Under the pieces are notes generated by a model. It had not been told where the DNA came from. It made no database searches and worked only from the letters and a program-made list of their open reading frames with translations. Position numbers and translations under genes: made by a program. DNA of 31,072 bases from the NCBI GenBank assembly GCA_964611585.1, contig CAZTAK010000034.1, positions 1 to 31,072 of the forward strand, read 5' to 3'. Shown piece by piece: positions 24,643 through 31,072 of this stretch. Origin of the DNA: CAZTAK01 sp964611585 (lineage in GTDB: Bacteria; Pseudomonadota; Alphaproteobacteria; SHVP01). Positions within the stretch are counted from its first letter, which is position 1; every line of letters starts with the position of its first letter.

Positions 24643-25449
24643 ATGCGCGATCCCGAACCCAACGAACTTGTCGCCACCCTGACCGACGTGCGCCGCATCT
24701 GGGCGGTGGGTGCGATTCACGGCGACGCCACCCGGCTCGCGGCGCTTCACGCGGAGATTTCCGGCCGTTTCGCACCCGGCGACCGGTTCGTCTATCTCGG
24801 CAATTATCTCGGCTACGGCACACAGATTCAGGCGGTGCTGGACGAACTGCTGTCCTTCCGCCAGCGCCATTTCCGCCCCGGCATGGAAGCCGGCGATTTC
24901 GTCTATTTGCGCGGCGCCCAGGAGGAAATGTGGCGCAAGTGCCTGCAACTCCAGTTCGCGCCCAACCCGGGCGAGGTGTTCGAATGGATGATGGGGCAGG
25001 GCCTGGAAGCCACCGTCCGCGCCTATGGCGTCAACCCGGACACCGCGCGCGCCCACCTGCGCGACGGCGCGTTGTCGATCACGCGCTGGACGACCGGATC
25101 CCGCGAGGCGGTGCAGGCGCAACCCGGCCACGACGAGTTGCTCAATGGCGTGTGCCGCGCCGCATTGACGGAAAACGGCCGCGTCCTGTTTGTCCATGCG
25201 GGCCTCGACCCGGCGCGGCCGATTTCAGAACAGGGCGACATTCTGTGGTGGGGGTCGGGGTTCTTCGATTCGATCACCGAGCCTTACGGCGAGGCAACGA
25301 TGATTGTGCGCGGCTATGACCGGCGCCACCGCGGCCTCGCCATGACGCGCCACACCGCGACCGTCGATGGCGGCTGCGGTTTCGGCGGCCGCCTGGCGGC
25401 GGCGTGCTTCGATTCGGAAGGCCGCGCCCTCGAATGGATCGAGGTCTAG
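24643..25449 (+). CDS. Metallophosphatase-fold protein with altered metal motifs
   Basis: 268 residues, ATG at 24643 without a clear ribosome site. The order of motifs follows PPP-type calcineurin-like phosphatases, but several ligands differ. GDxHG is G23-A-I-H-G27 (Asp to Ala); GDxVDRG is G53-N-Y-L-G-Y-G59 (both Asp lost); GNHE is G91-A-Q-E (Asn-His lost); FVHAGLDP with His185 and a later HTATVDGG with His237 remain. The fold is therefore clear but classic two-metal catalysis is doubtful. As the rest is well ordered and full length, I read it as a conserved divergent member and not a decaying gene. The substrate is unknown; it is convergent with the M48 protease gene. Confidence 0.8.
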   Translation: MRDPEPNELVATLTDVRRIWAVGAIHGDATRLAALHAEISGRFAPGDRFVYLGNYLGYGTQIQAVLDELLSFRQRHFRPGMEAGDFVYLRGAQEEMWRKCLQLQFAPNPGEVFEWMMGQGLEATVRAYGVNPDTARAHLRDGALSITRWTTGSREAVQAQPGHDELLNGVCRAALTENGRVLFVHAGLDPARPISEQGDILWWGSGFFDSITEPYGEATMIVRGYDRRHRGLAMTRHTATVDGGCGFGGRLAAACFDSEGRALEWIEV

Positions 25450-25455
25450 GGGGCC

Positions 25456-26943
25456 CTACTCCGCGACGATCTTGATTCGCATACCCGCCGTCAACCGCTC
25501 GCCCGCCGGCAGCCCGTTGAGAGTGCGGAAGCGTTCCACCAGCAGGTCCTCGAACGGCAGGCCGCGCGCCAGCGACTCGACCGTATCGCCGCGCCGCACC
25601 GTCATGATTTCCAGTGTCAACGGGTGAATGCGGGACGTTTCGCGGGCAGTCAGCCTGCGGAATGAAAAGGTAACGCGCTGCAATTCGACGCGCAGGGCCG
25701 CCGTGCGCGCGGGCGGGGTCAGAAACATGAACCTGTAGATTTCGCGCGCACCGAACTGGATCGCCACCAGCCGCACATCGAACGCGCCTGAATAATTGCC
25801 GACCTGACCGCGGATTTGCGTCGTCGCGGTGGCGGCATCGAAACCGTTCACGTTGAGACGCTGAAGATCGTTCAGACGCGTCCCCGCGGCCCAGATGTCG
25901 CGCAAATAGATCAGCGGATCGGGGTGGGTGTCGCGCCCGGCCTGGTCGAAAATTATCGCCGCACCCGAGGCCTCGCGCGCCAGCACCGCCTCCTGGGTAT
26001 TGAAGATCCGGAACCCTCGCGGCACCTCGAAGCGGAATCCAAGATCAGGGTGCGCGAATTCGCGGCCGCGCACGATGCCCTGTTCGGGATCGTCGCCAAA
26101 GAGCATGCCGGACACGGTGTCGAGCAGCATATCACGCCGGACGGCACCGCGATCGCCGCCGGCCTGCTGGATCGCGCGCGCCACCCGGTCGGGCGTACGC
26201 GGGTGGGTGGCGAAAAAACCACCTTCGAGGTCGGCAACGGCGACGCCCTGAAATTTCGCCTGCAACTCGGTTTCGAGGCTCAGGGTCGTCAGGAAGCTCG
26301 CCATCGCGCCCGGATCGTAACCGGTGGCGCGCAGGTACCGCACGCCCAGCGTGTCGGACTCAAATTCCTGTTCGCGCGAAAAGCCGGAGAGATAGAGTTC
26401 CGAGCCTAGGTTCGCGAGTTGGCCGATCTGATTGTTGGTGACCGCGCCCAGGATCGCAGCCCCGAGGCTTGCCACCACCGCCCGGCTGTAGCGTTGGGCG
26501 GTATGGCGCGCGGCGACGTGGCCGATTTCATGCGCGATCACGCCCGCAAGTTCGGCTTCCGAATTGGTTAGCGCGATCAACCCGCGCGTCACGTAGACGT
26601 ACCCGCCCGGCAGCGCAAAGGCGTTCACTTCGGGAGTATTGAGAACCGTAAACGTGAATCGCGCATCGGGAACGTCGGAATTGGCCGCCAGGCGCCCGCC
26701 GATCTCGGCGATGTAGCCGCCGATGCGCGGGTCGTCATAGACGCCGCCGAACCGGTCGGTGATTTTCGTGTGTTCCTGCGCGCCGATGCGCTGCTCTTCG
26801 GCCGGCGACATGAACAGGGTAAAACTTTGCTGGCCGGTCGCCGGATTGACCGACGTGCAGGCCGCCAGAAGCAGCAGCAGGCCGAGCGTTGCCCACGGCA
26901 TCCGTCTCCCTGCCTGCGGCCACTGTCGCGCCATAAGGTTCAT
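25456..26943 (-). CDS. M48-family lipoprotein metalloprotease with LysM-like end
   Basis: 495 residues, ATG at 26943 (a second at 26934). The signal LGLLLLLAAC29 is a lipobox, so the protein is probably a lipoprotein of the inner leaflet of the outer membrane. The zinc motif is H138-E-I-G-H142, with the third ligand expected in EFESDTLGVRYL. Residues about 440-495 (MTVRRGDTVESLARGLP...LNGL...LTAGMRIKIV) look like a LysM carbohydrate-binding domain. Related proteases such as BepA and LoiP act in outer-membrane protein quality control (family knowledge). The following SNase-like gene lies upstream on the same strand, 65 bases away. Confidence 0.9.
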   Translation of the reverse strand: MNLMARQWPQAGRRMPWATLGLLLLLAACTSVNPATGQQSFTLFMSPAEEQRIGAQEHTKITDRFGGVYDDPRIGGYIAEIGGRLAANSDVPDARFTFTVLNTPEVNAFALPGGYVYVTRGLIALTNSEAELAGVIAHEIGHVAARHTAQRYSRAVVASLGAAILGAVTNNQIGQLANLGSELYLSGFSREQEFESDTLGVRYLRATGYDPGAMASFLTTLSLETELQAKFQGVAVADLEGGFFATHPRTPDRVARAIQQAGGDRGAVRRDMLLDTVSGMLFGDDPEQGIVRGREFAHPDLGFRFEVPRGFRIFNTQEAVLAREASGAAIIFDQAGRDTHPDPLIYLRDIWAAGTRLNDLQRLNVNGFDAATATTQIRGQVGNYSGAFDVRLVAIQFGAREIYRFMFLTPPARTAALRVELQRVTFSFRRLTARETSRIHPLTLEIMTVRRGDTVESLARGLPFEDLLVERFRTLNGLPAGERLTAGMRIKIVAE

Positions 26944-27008
26944 CGGTCCACAACATCGATCTGTTCCGGGTGCGTCACGTCAATCATCGGTCCATTCAGC
27001 GATTTGAT

Positions 27009-27791
27009 CTAGCCCCTGACCCGGACCCGGCGGCCTGCGTAGCTTTCCGGACCAAGGCCGGCATCCCGGAAGGCCCGCATATCGCGCGGAGCGATGCTAA
27101 CGGTGAAATCGGTGCGGTAATCGGGCCCGAAGTTGAGGTAGCCGCGGCCCCTCACCAGCGCAGTATCGACCACTTCGCCCTCGACGAGTTCGAACCGGTC
27201 GATCAGGGCGGGCGTCTCCGCCACCGTCCGCACGCGGTAAGAGTCGCTGGCCCAGATGCCGAGGCCGGCCGCGCGCGCGGCGCCTTCGAGCGCCAGCATT
27301 TCAGCAATGAGCGCGCGGTTGTCGGCGAACGAATAGACCCGGGCGAATCCGAGACGCAGCAACTCGCCCTGCACCCAAACTCCGGTATCGAGGTGCAGGT
27401 GCGCCACTTCCCGGCCATAGCGGTCGGTTTGGCGGCCGCCGTAGGACAGCGAGACCCGGCTACCAAACGTCAGCGTTTCGAGGGCGGTCTTGGCGTCATC
27501 CGCAAGCGGCTGAGCGACGAACCCGGGCCGGCCCAACGGCAGTTTCGGCGCCTGGATTCCAACCAGACGGACGGTGCGGCCATCGTCGAGCACCAGCGTA
27601 TCGCCATCGACGATTTCGGCGACGGTCGCCTCGCCACCGGATCGAAGGTCCTGCGCCGCCACCGGAGGGGCCCAAAGAAGAAGGCCGGCAAGGGCGAATG
27701 CAGCGAAGCGCAAGCGCGAGAACCGCCCTCGTCCGGCGCCGCCCGCACGGTGCCGCGGCCCTGCGGCAACCTGCCTCCCTTGGTCGCGCAT
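27009..27791 (-). CDS. SNase-like thermonuclease-family protein, altered active site
   Basis: 260 residues, ATG at 27791 with AAGGG seven bases upstream. A signal segment (about 27-46, ending PPVAA-Q) directs export. The SNase OB-fold follows: AEIVDGDTLVLDDGRTVRLVGIQAP (59-82), DRYGRE (123-128) and GVWVQGELLRLGFARVY (137-153). The catalytic pair of staphylococcal nuclease, usually GIDAPE, is here GIQAPK (Gln80, Lys83), while Arg75 and Arg127 are kept. So the calcium site is probably lost or altered. C-terminal residues 190-260 add a further beta domain. Probably a periplasmic protein, with nuclease activity uncertain. Confidence 0.82.
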   Translation of the reverse strand: MRDQGRQVAAGPRHRAGGAGRGRFSRLRFAAFALAGLLLWAPPVAAQDLRSGGEATVAEIVDGDTLVLDDGRTVRLVGIQAPKLPLGRPGFVAQPLADDAKTALETLTFGSRVSLSYGGRQTDRYGREVAHLHLDTGVWVQGELLRLGFARVYSFADNRALIAEMLALEGAARAAGLGIWASDSYRVRTVAETPALIDRFELVEGEVVDTALVRGRGYLNFGPDYRTDFTVSIAPRDMRAFRDAGLGPESYAGRRVRVRG

Positions 27792-27849
27792 TCACAATCC
27801 CTTACAATCGGCGCCCGTTCACCGTTGGGCAGCGCACCGTCCCCTCATC

Positions 27850-28395
27850 ATGAGAGAAAAAATCATACAGGATCGCGTGCCGCCCGTACGCCGGGCGCTT
27901 GCTGCGCTCGCTGCGGCCGGGGCGGGCCTCTTGCTGTGGGCGGAAGGCGCGCAGGCACAAGCCGGCGAACCGATGCTGATTCAATACGCCGCCGGGGCCT
28001 ACGACTTCAGAGACGATGACGAGGAATTCGAGGCCCGGATCGAATGGCGCTCGGGCTACCGGATGCAGTTCGGCCTTGGCTCGCTGATGGGCGCGATGAC
28101 GGACGCGAGCGGCGACGTGTTCGTGTACGCGGGCGCGTTCTGGCCGATTCCGTTGGGCGATCGGTTCGAGGTGATTCCCAGTTTTGCGCCCGGCCTCTAC
28201 GGCCGCGGCAGCGGCAAAAACCTCGGCCACGTCATCGAGTTCCGCAGCCAGATCGAGATCGCCTACCGGTACGATACCGGCGCACGCCTCGGCCTTGCCG
28301 TCAGCCACATATCGAATGCCGGCCTCGACGACCGCAATCCGGGTGCTAACTCGCTGGTATTTACGATCTCGATACCGCTTACGCCTCCCGATTAG
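27850..28395 (+). CDS. PagL-like lipid A 3-O-deacylase family protein
   Basis: 181 residues, ATG at 27850. A signal peptide (hydrophobic 16-30, ending AQA) precedes a beta-rich body with alternating hydrophobic strands and the C-terminal motif SHISNAGLDDRNPGANSL. In PagL, an outer-membrane barrel, the catalytic triad is H126-S128-E140. Here H153 and S155 match, but the Glu position (14 after the His) is N167. The C-terminus IPLTPPD ends in a barrel-like strand, without the usual aromatic last residue. Whether it deacylates lipid A is uncertain. The ThDP enzyme gene follows 19 bases later. Confidence 0.7.
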   Translation: MREKIIQDRVPPVRRALAALAAAGAGLLLWAEGAQAQAGEPMLIQYAAGAYDFRDDDEEFEARIEWRSGYRMQFGLGSLMGAMTDASGDVFVYAGAFWPIPLGDRFEVIPSFAPGLYGRGSGKNLGHVIEFRSQIEIAYRYDTGARLGLAVSHISNAGLDDRNPGANSLVFTISIPLTPPD

Positions 28396-28414
28396 GCTTA
28401 GGTCGGCAACCGCA

Positions 28415-30082
28415 ATGCGTACCGGAGGACAGATGGTGGTGGATGCCTTGCGCGCGCAGGGCGTCGATACCGTTTTTCAGGTACCGGGGGAAAGTTTCAT
28501 CCCGTTGCTGGATGCGCTGCTGGACGCGGACAACGAAATCCGCACGATCACCTGCCGCCACGAGGCGAGCGCCGCCAACATGGCGGATGCCTACGGCAAG
28601 CTGACCGGGCGGCCCGGCGTCTGCATCGTCACGCGAACCCCCGGCGCCGCGCACGCCGCTGTCGGTGTCACCACCGCGCGCCAGGATTCGACGCCGATGG
28701 TGCTGCTGGTGGGGCAGGCCGAACGCGGCATTCTCGGGCGCGAGGCGTTTCAGGAATTCGATGCCCCGGGCATGTTCGGCTGGACGGCGAAGTGGGCGGG
28801 CGAGGCGCCGTCGGCGGCCCGGCTGCCGGAATATCTCGGACGCGCGTTTCAGGCGGCGCTGTCGGGCCGGATGGGCCCCGCGGTTCTTTCGCTGCCGCGC
28901 GATGTGCTGGGCGAATCGGCGGACGTACCCCTTGCCCAGCGCACCGACCCGCCCGCGCCGCACCCGCATCCCGGCGACATCGAACGCCTGGGCGAACTTC
29001 TGTCGCGCGCGAAGCGGCCCTTTCTGATTTTCGGCGGCTCGGGCTGGAACGCGGATGCGGCAGCCGCTCTAGCCGCCTTCGCCGAACGATTTGCCCTCCC
29101 GGCGGCGGCCTCGTTCCGGCGCATGGACCGCCTCGACAATACGCACTCATGCTACGTCGGCGATCTCAATTTCGCGCCCGATCCGCAACTGGTGGCGCGC
29201 GCGCGCGAGGCGGATTTGATCCTCGCGCTGGGCACGCGGCTCGGCGAAATCCCGACCCAGACTTATACCTTGATGAATTCGCCGCACCCGGAGCAGACGC
29301 TGATCCACGTCTATCCCGAGGCCAGCGAACTCGGCCGCGTGTTCGTTCCCGACCTCGGCATCGTCGCAACGCCCGCCACCTTTCTCGAAGCGACGGCGGC
29401 GATTCCGGCAATCGAATCGCCGCCGTGGCGGGAATGGACGGAACGCGTGCGCGCCGAACACCTCGAGACTCTGGCGCCCGCCCCCTGCCCCGGCGCCGTC
29501 GATATGAACGAGGTCATGCGGACCGTACGCGAGACCCTTCCGGCGGACGCAATCGTCACGGTGGACGCCGGAAATTTCTCGCAATGGCCGCAACGGTATT
29601 TCCCGTTCCGGCGCTATCCCTCGCTGCTCGGGCCGGCCTCGGGCGCGATGGGCTATAGCGTGCCGGCGGGAATTGCCGCCAAGGCGGTGTTCCCGCACCG
29701 CCCGGTGGTGACGTTCGCCGGCGACGGCGGCTTCCTGATGGCGGGATCGGAACTTGCGACCGCGATGCAGCACGGCCTTTCGCCGGTGATCCTGGTAATC
29801 AACAATTCCATGTTCGGCACCATCCGCGCCCACCAGGAACGCCAGTACCCGGAGCGGGTTTCGGGCACCGCCCTGCAAAACCCCGATTTTGCGGCTTACG
29901 CCGAAAGTTTCGGCGCCTTCGGCGCGCGCGTGAGCGCAACACACGAGTTCGCGCCCGCCTTCGCGGCGGCGCTGAACGCGGGCCGCGCTGCGGTACTCGA
30001 CATTCACCTCGATCCGGAGGCGATATCGGCGCGCGCGACCTTAAGTGAGATTCGCGCCGCCGCGCTCGCCCGGAAGACCTGA
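28415..30082 (+). CDS. Thiamine diphosphate-dependent enzyme, acetolactate synthase-like
   Basis: 555 residues from the ATG at 28415. The frame is open earlier but overlaps the previous gene. Three ThDP-enzyme domains are present: Pyr domain with VPGESF and the activating glutamate in CRHEASAANMADAYG (E50), the middle domain, and the PP domain with the ThDP motif GDG (436-438) followed by NN (463-464). FQVPGE and LGPASGAMGYSVPAGI are typical of the acetolactate-synthase group, but no regulatory subunit is adjacent and the sequence is not clearly IlvB, so it may act on another 2-oxo acid, for example oxalyl-CoA or sulfopyruvate type. Substrate unassigned. Confidence 0.85.
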   Translation: MRTGGQMVVDALRAQGVDTVFQVPGESFIPLLDALLDADNEIRTITCRHEASAANMADAYGKLTGRPGVCIVTRTPGAAHAAVGVTTARQDSTPMVLLVGQAERGILGREAFQEFDAPGMFGWTAKWAGEAPSAARLPEYLGRAFQAALSGRMGPAVLSLPRDVLGESADVPLAQRTDPPAPHPHPGDIERLGELLSRAKRPFLIFGGSGWNADAAAALAAFAERFALPAAASFRRMDRLDNTHSCYVGDLNFAPDPQLVARAREADLILALGTRLGEIPTQTYTLMNSPHPEQTLIHVYPEASELGRVFVPDLGIVATPATFLEATAAIPAIESPPWREWTERVRAEHLETLAPAPCPGAVDMNEVMRTVRETLPADAIVTVDAGNFSQWPQRYFPFRRYPSLLGPASGAMGYSVPAGIAAKAVFPHRPVVTFAGDGGFLMAGSELATAMQHGLSPVILVINNSMFGTIRAHQERQYPERVSGTALQNPDFAAYAESFGAFGARVSATHEFAPAFAAALNAGRAAVLDIHLDPEAISARATLSEIRAAALARKT

Positions 30083-30263
30083 GCGGCGCGCGCCGCACGC
30101 CCCCCCCCGGGCCGGCTCGGCACGCGGCGGGAGACAGGCGGCGGGAAAAAGGGTGGCAGGAAAATGGCCGGCCGGAGGCGGCGAGTTCAGCGCCGGCAGG
30201 GCCACGCCAAGGGCGGACCGAGCCTCCGGCGGACCGCGCCGAAGGCGGATCGCGCAGGTTTCA

Positions 30264-30293
30264 TTGACCGCCCCGGCTCGGCACGCCTACAAC
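30264..30293 (+). promoter_or_regulatory. Probable tRNA-Arg promoter
   Basis: TTGACC (30264-30269) and TACAAC (30288-30293) are 18 bases apart, placing transcription start near 30300, three bases before the first tRNA-Arg 5' half at 30303. The preceding 30083-30263 is GC-rich without a gene. As nothing that looks like a terminator follows, transcripts could run on into the intact tRNA at 30504. Confidence 0.6.
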
Positions 30294-30302
30294 GGAGCCC
30301 AC

Positions 30303-30339
30303 GCGCCCGTAGCTCAGCCGGATAGAGCACCAGATTCCT
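30303..30339 (+). pseudogene. Truncated tRNA-Arg(CCU) 5' half
   Basis: GCGCCCG acceptor strand, D arm (GCTC/GAGC with AGCCGGATA loop), anticodon 5' strand CCAGA and loop up to TTCCT are present, 37 bases. The sequence then continues with two A, which are shared with both the intron start and the 3' exon start of the intact gene, and departs at 30342. No 3' half follows. Its acceptor strand would pair perfectly with the 3' strand CGGGCGC of the downstream gene. It is 22 bases identical to that gene over 30320-30341. Confidence 0.85.
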
Positions 30340-30341
30340 AA

Positions 30342-30503
30342 CAATCGATGCCATTATTGAGAGATGATTATTGTATTATTTACAATACGTTATAGCACTA
30401 ATAATCGGGTAGAAATCATTTGTGAATGATTTGTGAATGTCATATGGTCTTAATACACTAATATTCTTGTGTCTACCATCAAAAGCCGATACACGACTTT
30501 TGT
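30342..30503. other. AT-rich junction with tandem and inverted repeats
   Basis: Between the two tRNA halves about 31% GC by hand count (51 of 163 including one flanking base). ATTTGTGAATG occurs twice in perfect tandem (30418-30428, 30429-30439). TATTGTA and TACAATA form an inverted repeat around TTATT (30369-30387). Such short direct and inverted repeats beside a tRNA are what integrase and excisionase arm sites look like, but no protein binding can be shown here. No gene. Confidence 0.6.
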
Positions 30504-30795
30504 GCGCTCGTAGCTCAGGGGATAGAGCACCAGATTCCTAAAGGATTGGGTGCCATAGGGGAAACTCTATGAGTAGAACCGCTCAAAGTCGGGGAAACCT
30601 GTAAAATGGCAATCCCGAGCCAAGTCCCGTAAGGGAAAGGTGTAGAGACTTGACGGGTGGCATCTAACCCAACTTCGGTTGGTATGATGAAGGGAAAGTC
30701 CAGCACACAAACATCCCTTAATTATGGGATGGCAACGAAAGTTGTAGTTGTGATGAATCTGGGGGTCGCAGGTTCGAATCCTGCCGGGCGCGCCA
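30504..30795 (+). tRNA. tRNA-Arg(CCU), interrupted by a group I intron
   Basis: Exon 1 is 30504-30539: acceptor GCGCTCG, D stem GCTC/GAGC, anticodon strand CCAGA, loop TTCCT. Exon 2 is 30756-30795: AA, TCTGG, variable GGGTC, T arm GCAGG-TTCGAAT-CCTGC, acceptor CGGGCGC, G, and encoded CCA. Joining them gives a 76-base tRNA with loop TTCCTAA and anticodon CCU. The only acceptor irregularity is a U-G pair in place of C-G at one position. The intron sits directly after anticodon base 36, the site known for Agrobacterium tRNA-Arg(CCU). Confidence 0.92.
30540..30755 (+). ncRNA. Group I self-splicing intron (216 nt)
   Basis: Signs of a group I intron: exon 1 ends in U, the intron ends in G (30755), and core segments appear in order. 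These include CAATCCCGAGCC (P4-type), CCCGTAAGGG with a GNRA loop (P6), and GTAGAGACTTGACGGG (P3/P7/P8 region), with a later AAAGTCC that can pair for P7. A TTCG-capped stem (CCAACTTCGGTTGG, about 30668-30681) and CATCCC/GGGATG (P9-type) follow. No endonuclease gene is inside. The 5' pairing P1 is not convincing by eye. Introns of this size in tRNA anticodon loops belong to the bacterial tRNA class (established knowledge). Confidence 0.88.
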
Positions 30796-31068
30796 AATAT
30801 ATACCCCGTAAAGACCCTACACTGTGTTCTAAAGTGTGTTCGTGAACTTCTAGGTATCACCACACCAAAGACCATCAGAAACGTTCTAGCACTGTCCCTA
30901 AGGTCATTCACGTTTTCCCTGTTTATTCGTTTATTCAGATAAACAAGGACATCGGTGGTTCCGCCATCTTACTGTCCTTATCAAAACCAAAGTGAACCTA
31001 TATCCTTAGAACATAAGGTCAAAGAAGGTCGTTGTGATCGGGAAGGTCTTATTTTGAAGGAGAGTAAA
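30796..31068. promoter_or_regulatory. AT-rich leader of the next gene
   Basis: This 273-base stretch is about 40% GC by hand count, far below the chromosomal genes. It contains GTTTATTC in tandem (30921-30936), TGTTTAT/ATAAACA (30920-30945), CCTTA/TAAGG (31004-31018), and AAGGTC at 30900, 31015, 31025 and 31043, which may be regulator or integrase sites. No gene inside. Confidence 0.5.
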
Positions 31069-31072
31069 ATGA
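31069..31072 (+). CDS. Start of an unknown gene cut by the window end
   Basis: ATG at 31069 lies about five bases behind AAGGAGAG, the strongest ribosome site in this AT-rich end. Only the first codon and one base are in the window, so nothing can be said of the product. Confidence 0.45.

Noticed and set aside
30045..30341. 98-residue plus-strand frame ending APVAQPDRAPDS
   Set aside because: Its end is a translation of the tRNA-Arg 5' half and its start lies inside the preceding gene; a typical annotation artefact.
30567..30911. 114-residue open frame on the minus strand containing GAPGRIRTCDP
   Set aside because: This is the antisense of the tRNA 3' half and the intron; the peptide is a well-known false translation of tRNA genes.

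Overview
The window looks like chromosome of a GC-rich alphaproteobacterium, probably near Rhodospirillales. The clues are an aerobic cobaltochelatase (CobS/CobT), a run of SUV3-like helicase, S4 protein, 7Fe ferredoxin and CarD, a single-chain methylmalonyl-CoA mutase with MeaB, and many alphaproteobacterial-type small conserved genes. No species can be named. The sequence is a draft: 100 N sit at 7764-7863, and the same 55 bases flank them on both sides.

Layout. 1-2255: end of cobS and all of cobT (cobalamin synthesis). 2256-5599: a hairpin element, two paralogous 69-residue membrane-anchored proteins, a DUF411 copper-type protein, a remnant with a Tat-like signal, and a secreted esterase-like phytase-family protein. 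5626-9086: upp, a queuosine-precursor transporter, rpmB, the assembly gap, a PAP2 phosphatase broken by one in-frame TAG, and a cold-shock protein. 9123-12225 (minus): meaB followed by two tandem double-VOC proteins. 12341-16661: an 18-bp minisatellite protein, an AlkD-like protein, a frameshifted oxygenase-like gene, a decayed 766-bp spacer, a DUF4389 membrane protein whose Gly/Pro repeat tail has acquired a stop, and an ArsR regulator that is probably leaderless and autoregulated. 16784-19331: methylmalonyl-CoA mutase, with a divergent DUF1330 gene. 19382-24275: SUV3-like helicase, S4 protein, TerB-like protein, FdxA and CarD. 24643-30082: a metallophosphatase-fold protein with altered metal motifs, an M48 lipoprotein protease, an SNase-like protein with altered catalytic residues, a PagL-like protein and a ThDP-dependent enzyme.

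The right end is the most unusual part. At 30303 a tRNA-Arg(CCU) 5' half begins behind a good promoter and breaks off in the anticodon loop. It is followed by 163 bases at about 31% GC carrying tandem and inverted repeats. Then comes a complete tRNA-Arg(CCU) gene interrupted by a 216-nt group I intron directly after the anticodon. About 40% GC sequence continues from there to the window end, where a new gene starts. I read this as the left boundary of an integrated element that broke the host tRNA gene and brought a replacement, or as a small duplication next to such an element.

Functionally, cobS/cobT make cobalamin, which the methylmalonyl-CoA mutase uses and MeaB protects. The VOC pair translated behind MeaB has no assigned substrate. 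Several genes here (PAP2, oxygenase, DUF4389 tail, a second AlkD end) carry single recent-looking lesions.
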